Source: Ampullaceana balthica (taxonomy: Eukaryota > Mollusca > Gastropoda > Lymnaeidae). Taken from it: DNA of 64,000 nt. Positions within the stretch are counted from its first letter, which is position 1. Every line of letters begins with the position of its first letter. The stretch is from NCBI GenBank assembly GCA_944989445.1, contig CALYLW010000499.1:465338-529337 (forward strand), written 5' to 3'. A program made the position numbers and the translations under genes. The notes below the pieces were generated by a model. It was not told the origin of the DNA. It searched no databases and saw only the letters and a list, made by a program, of their open reading frames with translations. Positions 32,547 to 42,705 of the stretch are shown here, piece after piece.

Positions 32547-33885
32547 CTCATAACCTTTGAATGCTTTAAAAAAATTTCAGGTGCACAAACTGCAATTAGA
32601 TAACCACTCCAGTGGCTGTGAGTCCTTTTGAAGTAAAAGTGCTCTTTTATACACCCCTTCGTGATTAAAGGACTTTTTATGCACCCATCTTAGATTAAAG
32701 GACTTTTTACATCCCACCTTTCATAGTCAAGATTGTTTTTAAAATTCTTACCTCAATGTTCAAAGTTACATACAGAACCCCCTAAAAGTTTCAAAGCAGT
32801 TTCAACACCCCCCCCTCCCATTGTTATTCACTTTAATTAAGACAAACTATTGTAGCAAAAATGGCTGGTTCACACTTACAAATTTTGATCAAAATGTGTA
32901 CGTGTGAACCGGCTATAATGTTGTTTCATCGCCCCTACAAGCTTGAAAGTCTCGTAATGCTTTAAGCAATGCTCCCTTTAAGCTGCTCCGCAGTTTTGAA
33001 TTACAACGCAGCGAATTCTTATAGGGATAATACCATATCAGTGTCTTTGTGGACACAATAAACGTGGATGCTTAACTACTTCGCACACTAGTTGTTTTTT
33101 TTGTGCATACGGAGCAACGCATCTTAGAAGGAACATTTGCTCTAAGATATAAAAATTAATAATAATATTTTTTAAATAATTTTTATAGCGCAGCACCCCA
33201 GCAAGCAACCATGCACAAACCTCTTTACATAAAATATTTGATGAGGCTTTATCCAAACGCAATTAGGGGCCCACACTTTGAAAAGCCATACTGACTCAAT
33301 CATTGATGTTATTATCATTGTTATTTAGATTGTTGTGATGGTGTCTGTTTTTTGGGTTTAAAAAAAGGGGGTTGGGGGGGGGGAAGCGGGATGGTTGGCA
33401 ACGCTCCCGGACATTGTTTATTCAACCAGTTTAAGATGTGCTCCCCCACCCCCTGGGGCTGAGATCACACTTTGGGTGTTATGGGACTGTGGGGAGGGGG
33501 TGGTGGGTGGGGGGGGCATACCGACACTTGCGGTTTAGAGGCCAAGAGATCGTTTGGCTGGGAGAGGTGAGGGTGATACACGGGTCAATGTGTCCGAAGA
33601 CCACATGAGCCTCGAACAGATTGTTAAGTTGCTCCTATAATACATGGTTGTTTTCATGTTTGAATCAAAAGATTAAACTAAAAAATGACCACAAGAAAAA
33701 AACAACAACAACGCGTGCCAATAGTCAAGTTGAAAAAAGCAGGAAAGCACCCCCCCCTCTCTTTTATTCCCCGTAAATCTCTTTTGCCATGTAGAGATAC
33801 ACGTTTTAGCCCGATTTAGCTCACAATCATTAACACATTGTCAAAAAGTTTCAGAAAAGTTAAATGAAAATAAATATTAATGCAT
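32547..33885. other. No gene recognised; G-rich tracts
   Basis: G-rich tracts at 33365-33395 and 33488-33520 could form quadruplexes on the plus strand. No coding region or element can be supported. Confidence 0.5.
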
Positions 33886-34442
33886 ATTTTAACGTATCAG
33901 TGAAAATATATGATAGCATAAATGACATATGAAAGTATCCGTGAAAATATATGATAGCATAAATGACATATGAAAGTATCCGTGAAAATATATGATAGCA
34001 TAAATGACATATGAAAGTATCAGTGAAAATATATGATAACATAAATGACATATGTAAGTTTCCGTCAAAATATATGATAGCATAAATGACATATGAAAGT
34101 ATCCGTGATAATATATGATAACATAAATGACATATGAAAGTATCAGTGAAAATATATGATAACATAAATGACATATGAAAGTATCAGTGATAATATATGA
34201 TAACATAAATGACATATGAAAGTATCAGTGAAAATATATGATAACATAAATGACATATGAAAGTATCCGTGAAAATATATGATAGCATAAATGACATATG
34301 AAAGTATCCGTGATAATATATGATAGCATAAATGACATATGAAAGTATCCGTGAAAATATATGATAACATAAATGACATATGAAAGTATCAGTGAAAATA
34401 TATGATAACATAAATGACATATGAAAGTATCCGTGAAAATGG
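33886..34442. repeat. 41-bp minisatellite, about 13-14 copies
   Basis: The unit is AAATGACATATGAAAGTATC, then CGTGAAAATATATGATAGCAT. Variable positions are C/A after GTAT, A/T in GTGAAAA, and G/A in GATAGC. Minus frames of 78-108 codons (His/Ile/Tyr/Phe-rich) cross it because the unit lacks stops there; they are not genes. Confidence 0.97.
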
Positions 34443-34476
34443 TGACATACGTGGTTTTTTTTTCCTTTTATTTCAG

Positions 34477-34689
34477 AAAATGTGTGATAATTCATCACCT
34501 AAGGGTGATAAAGGAATGTCTGAAATTGCAAACCTTATAGACGAAGAGATGAGTTTTACCTATTCAGTGCCCTTTGCTTTAAGAGAAAATCAACAAAATA
34601 AGTTTCTAAGAATGATAAGAGATCTACTAATTCAGGTTTTCTTATTGACGAGGTACATTCTGATAAATCAGCCAACAATCGGTGATTAA
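34477..34689 (+). CDS. Unrecognised exon-like ORF next to a 41-bp satellite
   Basis: A good 3' splice-site-like sequence (TTTTTTTTCC, TTTTATTTCAG, ending at 34476) precedes an ATG in the next few bases. The open frame begins MCDNSSPKGDKGMSEIANLI, continues in a charged, exon-like manner through FALRENQQNKFLRMIRDLLI, and stops at 34689. An internal CAG|GTTTTC at about 34634 could be a weak donor, which would give an exon of about 158 bp. No homologous family comes to mind. The upstream frame through the satellite is irrelevant. It could equally be a chance ORF. Confidence 0.25.
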   Translation, partial: KMCDNSSPKGDKGMSEIANLIDEEMSFTYSVPFALRENQQNKFLRMIRDLLIQVFLLTRYILINQPTIGD

Positions 34690-34823
34690 AAGCTGATCCA
34701 ATACTTCAGACCCTTTAGCGCCACCGTAAAGTACATAGCAGTAACGAACTTTCAAATCTCATGGAATAGTGAGGTCCACCAAAGTCGTTGCCTATGTACG
34801 CTGCGTAACATATTACGTTCTTA

Positions 34824-34890
34824 GCAGTACGTAGGACGCAATCATATTTTGTATAGAAAGAGGGTCTGTAACAGATAAGAAAAGACAATC
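34824..34890 (+). mobile_element. LINE (GATAA-tail family) 3' tail remnant
   Basis: GTAGGACGCAATCATATTTT then GTATAGAAAGAGGGTCTGTA and ACAGATAAGAAAAGACAA is the 3' UTR of the LINE. It faces the longer LINE copy tail to tail across about 20 bp. Confidence 0.75.
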
Positions 34891-34910
34891 GTGTTAATAT
34901 ATTTTTAATA

Positions 34911-35965
34911 TATCTTATCTTATCTTATCTGTTTACAGACGCTCCTTCTATACAGAAGATTATTGCGTCCTACGCTTATCTATGGTTTGTGTTTAGTCCT
35001 GCATTTTTATTAGAGATTTAAATGTTGATAAAGTGTTGGTTTTCCTGGATTCTTCAGGCAACCCATTCCACGCCCGAATTCCGGACGGGAAGAAGGAAAA
35101 CTTGTATGTGTTTGTTCTTGCATACGGAATAAGAAAGGTGTTTTTATCCTTATGTCTATCTGAGGGTTGTATTAAGTTATCTTTGTGTTGTATTTCTAAA
35201 TTAGAATTAATTGCTTTATGTATGATTACTACTTTGCTCTTGGTTCTTCTATCCTCTAGTGTTTCAAGGTTTAATGATTTAACTAATGGTGTTACTCTTG
35301 TCAGTTTCGAATATTCTCCAGTAATGAATCTGGCAGCTCTTTTTTGAATTTGTTCTAGTTTATCAATGTTTTCTTTGGTGGATGGGTCCCATACAGAAGA
35401 TGCATATTCTAGTGCAGGTCTCACCAAAGTGAGGTAGCATTTTAGTTTTATATCTCTATTACATTTGTTAAAGTTCCTTTTTATAAAGCCTAAGGTTTTG
35501 TTTGATTTTTTAATAACTTCATTGACATGGGGATTCCATGATAGTTTCTCATTTATTAAGACTCCTAAGTATTTTGCATCTTTAGTTTGGGTCAGTTCTT
35601 TTCCATGAATGTAATATTTTGAATTTATTTGTTTCTTTTTCTTTGTTACTCTTAACAGTTGACACTTTTCTGGGTGGAAAGACATACTCCAGTTAGTTTC
35701 CCATTTTATCAATTCATCTAAGTCTTTTTGTAAAATTTTGCTATCTTGTTCTGATTTAATTGTTCTATAGATTATACAATCATCAGCAAATAGCCTAACT
35801 TTTGTACCTGTTGAGATGTTGTTGGGTAAATCATTTATATAAATTAAAAAGAGTAATGGACCTAGCACAGTTCCTTGTGGAACTCCTGAGTTAACCTTTA
35901 TTGGTGCAGATTTAGATCCATTAATTATTACAGTTTGCTCCCTGCCCAAAAGGAAGTCTTTGGTC
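34911..35965 (-). pseudogene. 5'-truncated LINE with reverse transcriptase C-terminal half (GATAA-tail family)
   Basis: The minus strand holds an open frame of about 318 codons (35949-34993) from a non-LTR retrotransposon. It begins inside the reverse transcriptase palm: SGVPQGTVLGPLLFLIYIND (motif B region) and FADDC with the catalytic aspartates about 50 residues in. KYLGVLI follows, then thumb/C-terminal features (LVRPALEYASSVWDP, QKRAARFITGEYS, FFPSGIRAWNGLPEE) and a natural stop. Endonuclease, fingers and motif A are missing. Just upstream an in-frame TGA lies where a Trp is expected, then similarity ends near 35965. The 3' UTR ends in (GATAA)n rather than poly(A), as in CR1/L2/Jockey-like LINEs with microsatellite tails. 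Truncation makes it non-autonomous. This is the longest of four copies (also 23235, 27478, 34824). Confidence 0.93.
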
Positions 35966-37636
35966 TCTCAACGGCTTATCCTTCAACCCAGTAAGTAGAC
36001 ATTTTTTGGATTCCAGCTCTGTGGTCAAACTACCTCATCCCCCCCCCCAAACACACACTCTGTTTGTTTACATCACAACTGTTAACAGACGACCCCAGGA
36101 TCGCCTGAATGAAAACTTATGTCGAATGCGCGGTCTCAGGGCAGCAACAGAGCGATCCATCACGGAATATTCTATTTGCGGTAATTCCCGATTTCTGGGC
36201 GGCGACGTGAAGGCTCCTTTCGGCCGGCGCACTTGACCGAATGCACTCCAGTGGTGGAGTCGGTCGTGGACCTTGTCGAGGATGTATTCAAACAAATCAC
36301 TCGGGGAGGGGGAAGGGGAGGCGGTGGGAGGTCGTTAATACCCTAAGGCTCGCTTGGGCGCACTGCACTTTACAGGTCAGCGTCTACGAGGACGGGATGT
36401 TGTTTTAATTAAATTTATGGTGCTCCATGGAGCGATTTTCGTTGTGTTACAGCTTGAGTTATACGGAGTCGCAAGATGGTGCTGTACTCGCTGTTTTGGT
36501 GGTTTATGCAGGAGCGGCCTGTGCATAGGAAACTTGATCAGTAAAATAGAAATTCGATTATTTTACTTTAACGTTATAAAAGTGTTTATAATTAATAACC
36601 AAATATTAGAGATGCAACTTCAAATACGGTAGAACGGAATTGAACCACAAGATCATGGTTGCGGTGTAGAATTGAACTTTCTTTGTGCTATGGTTACTTG
36701 AGAAAAAGTACAATTAAAAAGAACAACGTATGACAGAGTTTCCTTTCAATATCAGACTTAAGAATGTATTTTATCTTTAAAGTCATTAAAAAAATAATCC
36801 ATTTACACAAGGATAATTTACCGATCACATCAAGATTAATACCTTCTTTGACCTCGGATATTGAGTATGTGTGGGCCATTATCAGAAATCACTGGCCTTT
36901 GCCTTCAGCTGTCTGCGTTGATAACGAAAGAGGGAAAATGGGCTTACACTACCAGACACTTCCTTTCATGCAGGATTCATTGTGTAACGTCGGTCTAGCT
37001 TTTACAGAATCACCACCATTTATTTTTCTCCCGCTTTCATGCGTTTAGCTTTTTTAACAAATGTAATTTCGGGGTTTTCTTTATTAAATATTTGGTAAAG
37101 GTTAAAAAAATATGTTCCTATTTAAAACCCGAAAACTTTTAGGTGGAATTTTTCTTTCTTTAAATTTATTAATCTTATACATATATTACAGCCAATGTTT
37201 AATTATTGCAAAGCCCGTATGGAAAACATGTAAGAAGGTATTCACGGACGATTTTAATTTTAAAAAAAATTCCTTGCCATTTGTTTTTAAAATGTTAGTA
37301 TTCTGAAAATAAAACTTGAACTAAAATCTGTTGCCCTGCACAACGCGTCCAGCACCACGAAGTTCACACCGACTACATCAGGAAGCCGTGATTGTCCCAT
37401 GAGATTAATTCATAATTCTCTCACCAGGCTTCTACTTCATCTTTCTATTCCGACCTTGTTACTTTGAACACGCCCCCATGAAGGAAGTGAGTCCCTTGTT
37501 TGTGATAAGATGTGACGCAAGCAACGGGTCGGTCTAATGGGGTAACTAGGAACACGGGATGTCTACTTTTGGCTGAACCAGATTATAGCCGACTGGACTT
37601 AGGCTGGACGTAAACTGGACAAAGGATATCATTTAA

Positions 37637-37640
<4 letters not shown>
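35966..37640. other. No gene recognised; GC-richer patch at 36080-36340
   Basis: The patch at 36080-36340 has near-balanced composition and open frames of about 75 codons on both strands, but no recognisable protein. A 94-codon plus frame at 36764-37048 likewise matches nothing known. No splice or promoter evidence is convincing. Confidence 0.4.

Positions 37641-37671
<31 letters not shown>
37641..37671. repeat. (TA)n microsatellite
   Basis: About 15 uninterrupted TA dinucleotides. Confidence 0.98.
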
Positions 37672-37673
<2 letters not shown>

Positions 37674-39541
37674 TATATTTGCTATATCTTTCATGTCGTA
37701 CCTTATATATTAAAGGTGCTCCAACTATTTAGAAGATAAATATTCAAAATAATTAAATTTTTCATGTATGCTCATATTTCATCAAGAAGAAAAACAACCA
37801 GTTAACATATTTGCAATCTTACTTTTACACAAACCACGATTACAAATCAAATAAGCTCATTCAAAACCAGTTCCCTTTAATTGTAAAAAGCGTAAGTAAC
37901 TGAGTTAGACAATAACCGCTGTTTCAAAAAAAAATTAATAAAAGCTGTTTTTTGTTTTTTTAAAACAAAGGGGACAGCCTCACGATATGGTTAAAACTAC
38001 AATAAATTTGTGGGCGTAAGTGTTTAAGATCAGTTACAGTACTGAGGACTCAAAACAATCCAATAGCAATAGATCTATGATGTTTATTTATAACATGCCT
38101 GTCGTTGGTGAAAAGATTAAGACATATCTTGCTTTAACTAACCATTAAAAATGCTAGATTTAATTAAAGCTAAATTTACTTATTTTACTTTTTTTATTTA
38201 AAAAAACAGTCACACCATTGTTTGGTCGTTGAAACAATCAAAATCGCAAAATATTTTAAAAATCGAAACAAACCCTTAAAACCAACAGTTTTAATTAGCC
38301 AAGTTAACAATTTCTAGTCAGCACTCTTAATCATGGTCTGTACTTTAGTGACGATGTTAGCACTCTGACGAAAGTCGCACTTTCTTTAAAACATTTGTTT
38401 AGAAATGACGATGTCTGCTCCGAAGGGCAAGACTCTCACAAGAGAGAGAGCCGTGAACACATTGACAGAAAACTCATTAAATTTAGGATTGATATTGCGC
38501 ACTTTCATGACGGGGCTCAGACGGGGGGTCAGGTGCACCGAGACATGTTGCTATATTTAGAAACCGAAAGCGCCCCCCTTGTGGTATATTGCTAACCTGA
38601 GTGGTAAACTGAATACAGCAAGACATTTTTAAAAAAAGAAGAACATTTGTATGATAAATGAGACATATTTTATAACTTTTAAAGGACAGCAATAATTTAA
38701 TGCTCCCTATTTGAAATTCTAAAGCTTTCATGAGAATTTTGTGAACATTTGTTAAAATTATTTTCATTTTTCACATACTTTTTCTTTGATCATACAAACC
38801 TAAATATATATATATATTTTTTTTTGAAGTATTGAGTTGCCGCAACCTCTTTATAAATTCCATAGAGCCAATCAGAAGTAATTATTGATATAGAGTATGC
38901 AAACGAGTGTTAAGAGAAGTGTTGAAAATTAACTTCGTTTACTTTGAAACTTCAATGAAATGTTTGATGAATATTACTGACAAAGAAACAAGGATTTCGA
39001 TAAATTCTAAAATAAATTTCCTACGTAAGAAATGGCGTTAACCGCCCTGAGCCTAACGTTCTTATAGGTCTTCACGGGAAATTCCCATAGCTACGTTGCC
39101 CCCCCCCCACCCGACCCCTGACGGAACTAATGGCTAAGGGAACCTCCTCTGGGGGGGGGACGTGCCTTGCTGAGTGGGCTGCTTGGGCACCCAGGAACAA
39201 GGTCAAGGTTGCCTTCCACGAACTTTACCTCACAAAAGGAGGGGAAGGATTTCCTACTTCGACTCGCTAGAATCTCGGTTCAGCACACGAGTCTATTGAC
39301 CAGAGCTAATGTCCGAAGAGCTACTTGCTGCTAATCCGTACTGGCACTCCAGGTTCTAAAAAGTACCTTTCATTAGCTAATGAGGGGTGGGGGGGGCGAA
39401 AGGGTCGCTTATAAATACACGAACCTCAACGGGTGCTTTTTTCCCATCGAAATCGCATCCTTACCTATGCTTTTCCTAAGATCCATAGAGAGCCTGTAAT
39501 TAAATATGACATTACTAGCATAAAAACGCACCGTGTTGTCC
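37672..39541. other. No gene recognised
   Basis: A+T-rich to 38960, then a GC-richer block at 39040-39360 with C- and G-runs. Nothing can be assigned. Minus frames at 38483-38767 and plus frames at 38395-38595 are unremarkable. Confidence 0.45.
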
Positions 39542-39649
39542 GCCAGGGTTAGGGTTGCCAGATACGTGGACACCAAAAGGAGGACATAATTTAAAAAAAG
39601 GAGGACGACAAACGAAGGACATTCTGAATATTTCATTTGAGTCGTCCCG

Positions 39650-39943
39650 GATTAAACTCACAGTCACAACAATTTTATTGTAATAGCTGCCACTGTTCAT
39701 GCAAGAGTCTTTCAAAAAACTATTCATTTTCGTCTTAAAAAATGATTTAAGATTGCTGTATTGGTCAAATAATTGCACATAATCTATAATAATACCCTTC
39801 TCTTTCAGATACAATATGCATGGCAATAGGCCATCAAATTTAAAGTCTTCTGTTTTATTTAAGTACATCCAATTAAAGCATTGAAATTCCTCATAGGGTT
39901 TCAACAAATTTTCTAAGTAACGAATGCATACTTCATACACCAA
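39650..39943 (-). pseudogene. hAT transposase fragment
   Basis: The minus frame starting at 39943 includes YLENLLKPYEEFQCFNWMYL, KTEDFKFDGLLPCILYLKEK and an IDYVQLFDQYSNLKSFF segment. I recognise this linker region as typical of a subgroup of animal hAT transposases, upstream of the C-terminal dimerisation domain. Only about 95 codons remain. The frame then runs into the element's terminal repeat, and neither the BED finger, DDE residues nor the dimerisation domain is visible. Its position inside an element with hAT ends and an 8-bp duplication supports the assignment. Confidence 0.7.
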
Positions 39944-40651
39944 CTTAAAATTTAAAATAAAAACTTTATACTCTTCTTCTTGACCACTTTCTTGTCAACA
40001 TCTCCCTGACTTTCAGTGAAATAAAGTCTCATCCAATCTATTTTTCAAAAACTTCTAAAGTTCTTTGAAGACGGCTCATAATCTCCAATACCGATTTTTC
40101 TTCTCTTTCAATGAATGCATTAAATGTATTTTTAAAGCTAGATCTAGTTTTTTTTAAAGTCTTTGTCTAGGTTTCTTATTTAAAAAATGGCCATAATCTA
40201 GGTATTTTAAATCAAACTTACGATGTAACAGTTGTAGCAACTATACATAAAAATTATAATATAAAAATTAGGGGACAGCCGAATATCCGGAATGCCGGAT
40301 ATCCGGACCAAATATCGGGATTTTCGCCACTATACGGATTCGGCAAATGGCAGATCCGAATAGTATCCGGATAAAAAGATTTTTAAAAATTATATTATAT
40401 TAATATTAATTAGTTTGTAAACAAATATATAAAAAGCATTAAGAAGTTAAAAAAACAATAACCAGAAATCACTACATTTAACAAGAATTTTCTTCAACAA
40501 CACAAAGTTTAACCGGAATTTACTAACTAGTAACTATTTTATTTACTCATGTCATTAAATAATTTTCATTGTTATAGTTGATATATTAATTTTATGTTAA
40601 AAATAATAATTTTAAGTTAATTTGTAATTATTAATTTATAGTTTATACTAT

Positions 40652-41299
40652 AAACTCTCCCTGGAAAAGGAAATTGAAACCAGAATCGGCAAGGCTTCAT
40701 CATTAATGGCTAGGCTGAATAAAAGAGTGTGGAACAATGCACAGCTCACTGCTAGGACAAAAATCACTGTGTACCAGGCCTGCGTGCTCAGCACACTCCT
40801 CTATGGCAGCGAGTGCTGGACGACCTATGCCAAACAAACAAAGCAACTCAACAGCTTCCACTTACGATGCTTGCGCAGGATTCTGCACATCAAGTGGCAG
40901 GACAAGATAACGAATGTCGAGGTACTCAGAAGGAGTCATATGCTGAGCATGCAATCAATCTTGAGTGAGAGGCGCCTGCGGTGGCTGGGACATGTCCGCA
41001 GGATGAACTCGGAGCGCATTCCAAGAGCCCTGCTTTACGGTGAGCTGGCAACTGGTGTGCGGAAGAGAGGTCGCCCCTGCTTGCGCTTCAAGGATGTCTG
41101 CAAGAAAGACATGAGTCTGGCGCAGATAGACCATAAAACGTGGGAAACCATTGCTGAGGAACGCACCTCCTGGCGTGCTAAAGTACGCGAGGGCATCCAA
41201 GCCGCGGAAGCTTCCCTTACAGTCAAGAGCGAGGAGAAAAGGGCCAGGAGAAAGGGGAAGGGGGGCAGAGGAGCAGGAGGAAACGCCATCATCCCATGA
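40652..41299 (+). pseudogene. 5'-truncated LINE reverse transcriptase C-terminal region
   Basis: An open plus-strand frame of about 215 codons (including codons before the first ATG at 40706) encodes the end of an endonuclease-reverse transcriptase. Features in order are LEKEIETRIGKASSLMARLN, RVWNN, TKITVYQACVLSTLLYGSEC, LRCLRRILHIKWQD, RRLRWLGHVRRMN, RIPRALLYGELATG, RKRGRPCLRF, and an Arg/Lys-rich tail. YGSE-W and RWLGHV-RM are hallmark C-terminal motifs of this LINE group, related to the fragment at 4031-4357 though without its C2H2 finger. All catalytic domains are missing. The frame has no internal stop, so the insertion may be fairly recent. Inserted in the inner hAT-like element. Confidence 0.9.
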
Positions 41300-41472
41300 G
41301 GATGGACGGATGCCATAGTATAGTTAAACAGGAGCCTTGGAAACTGCGACAGACTGAGAGTTGGCTTTCGTTTTTAATTTCTTTGTCATTTACTAGTACG
41401 TTGACAGTAGTCAATCTTTCAATACTTTCAATTCAGTATTCAAATTTAAACATTTTACTTATATGATATAAG

Positions 41473-41560
41473 TAGGGCTGCGGAAATTAATCGTTAAAAA
41501 TTGTATCGATTAAATATCGATTAAAATAATTTTAATCGATAAAAATTCTATTAAAATTTA
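41473..41560. mobile_element. MITE fragment with ATCGATTAA-rich end
   Basis: TAGGGCTGCGGAAATTAATC followed by GTTAAAAATTG and ATCGATTAAA resembles the left end of the MITE at 61651-62454. No right end is found. Confidence 0.5.
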
Positions 41561-42059
41561 AGAAAATATTTATAATATTTTTTTAAAATTTTAATAATAA
41601 ATAATAAATTATTAATAATTAATAATAATTTATATATATTTTTTTACGTACAAAAAACTCCCACGTAATATTAAAAATTATTTTTATTAAAATATGTAAT
41701 CCCGATCCGGCAAATATTAGGGCCAAACTATCCGGATTCGGCAAAAAGTAAAAAACCATTTCCGGCTGATCCCTAATAAAAAATGTAAGAAAGGCCGGAC
41801 ATTTTAAACAATTTGAGCTTTGTCTGCTGGACGGAGGACATTGAGCTAAAAACGAGGACATGCCCTCCTTTTGCTGGACGTCTGGCAACCCTAGCCAGGG
41901 TAGACTACTCATGGTTTCGGATCACAGTCTGCTCCTTGATCTTGCTCGTGTCCCGAGCCACGTAGAGGCCAAGCCTTATCAGAACAAAAGCTCTTGACAA
42001 ATATCTTCCACATTTATCCCTTAATTCACGCTTTCTTCAGTAGCTCTTGATTAATGCTA

Positions 42060-42385
42060 GCTTCAATAAAACTTGATTTATTCTTACTTCTAACAATCTT
42101 GATTTATTCTTACTTCTAACAATCTTGATTTATTCTTACTTCTAACAATCTTGATTTATTCTTACTTCTAACAATCTTTGATTTATTCTTACTTCTAACA
42201 ATCTTGATTTATGCTTACTTCTAACAATCTTGATTTATTCTTACTTCTAAAAATCTTGATTTATTCTTACTTCTAACAATCTTTGATTTATACTTGCGTC
42301 AATCGTCATTGTTTTATGTTTACTTCAAATAAACATGATTTATGATAGCATCAATCAACCTTGATTTATGCTTACTTGGGACTAA
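42060..42385. repeat. 26-bp minisatellite, about 12 copies
   Basis: The unit is CTTGATTTATTCTTACTTCT plus AACAAT. The left two-thirds is homogeneous, while the right third is degenerate. Confidence 0.93.
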
Positions 42386-42439
42386 ACAAATGATTGGATA
42401 AAATGAAAATACAAAGAACACATCAAAAAGATTGGAATC

Positions 42440-42705
42440 CAATTCGTGTCAAATTTGAAAAATTGAATTTATTGAAAACGAATGTTTCAGATTTGTGTCA
42501 AATTTGAAGAATGAATTTATTAAAAACGAATGTTACACAGGTGTGGCAAATTTGAAGAATGAATTTATTAAAAACGAATGTGACACATTTGTGTCAAATT
42601 TGAAGAATGAATTTATTAAAAACAAAGGTTACACATTTTTGTCCAATTTGAAGTATGAATTTATTTTTAAAAATGTATGCTACACATTTGTGTCAGCGAC
42701 AGATT
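42440..42705. repeat. 48-bp minisatellite, about 5.5 copies
   Basis: The unit is GTGTCAAATTTGAAGAATGA, ATTTATTAAAAACGAATGTT, ACACATTT. As 48 is divisible by three, a plus frame at 42495-42764 stays open with a 16-residue repeat; coding function is not supported. Confidence 0.93.

Larger units (their letters stand above)
40269..41775. mobile_element. Inner hAT-like element
   Basis: Left end TAGGGGACAGCCGAATATCC and right end CCGGCTGATCCCTA are inverted repeats with a few mismatches. Octamers ATAAAAAT (40261-40268) and ATAAAAAA (41776-41783) outside the ends agree at 7 of 8 positions. Both ends contain further CCGGAT/ATCCGG words. The interior is A+T-rich and holds a LINE fragment. No transposase of its own is seen. 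Confidence 0.8.
39550..41893. mobile_element. hAT element with perfect 8-bp target-site duplication (outer of a nest)
   Basis: The left end TAGGGTTGCCAGATACGTGG and right end GACGTCTGGCAACCCTA are inverted repeats; similarity continues inward (AAAAGGAGGACAT with ATGCCCTCCTTTT). The octamer GCCAGGGT lies immediately outside both ends (39542-39549 and 41894-41901), an exact target-site duplication. Inside are a hAT transposase fragment on minus and a second hAT-like element with its own LINE insertion, so the outer element is degenerate and cannot mobilise itself. Confidence 0.9.

Noticed and set aside
33860..34498. Several minus frames of 78-108 codons
   Set aside because: Translations of the 41-bp minisatellite.
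35033..35347. 104-codon plus frame opposite the LINE
   Set aside because: Antisense shadow of the reverse transcriptase frame on minus; the same shadow appears opposite the copy at 23235-23690.
39541..39565. Telomere-like GGGTTAGGG
   Set aside because: It is the junction of the target duplication GCCAGGGT with the hAT end TAGGGTTGCC, and no telomeric array follows.
40955..41316. Minus frames of 81-93 codons
   Set aside because: Antisense shadows of the LINE frame on plus.
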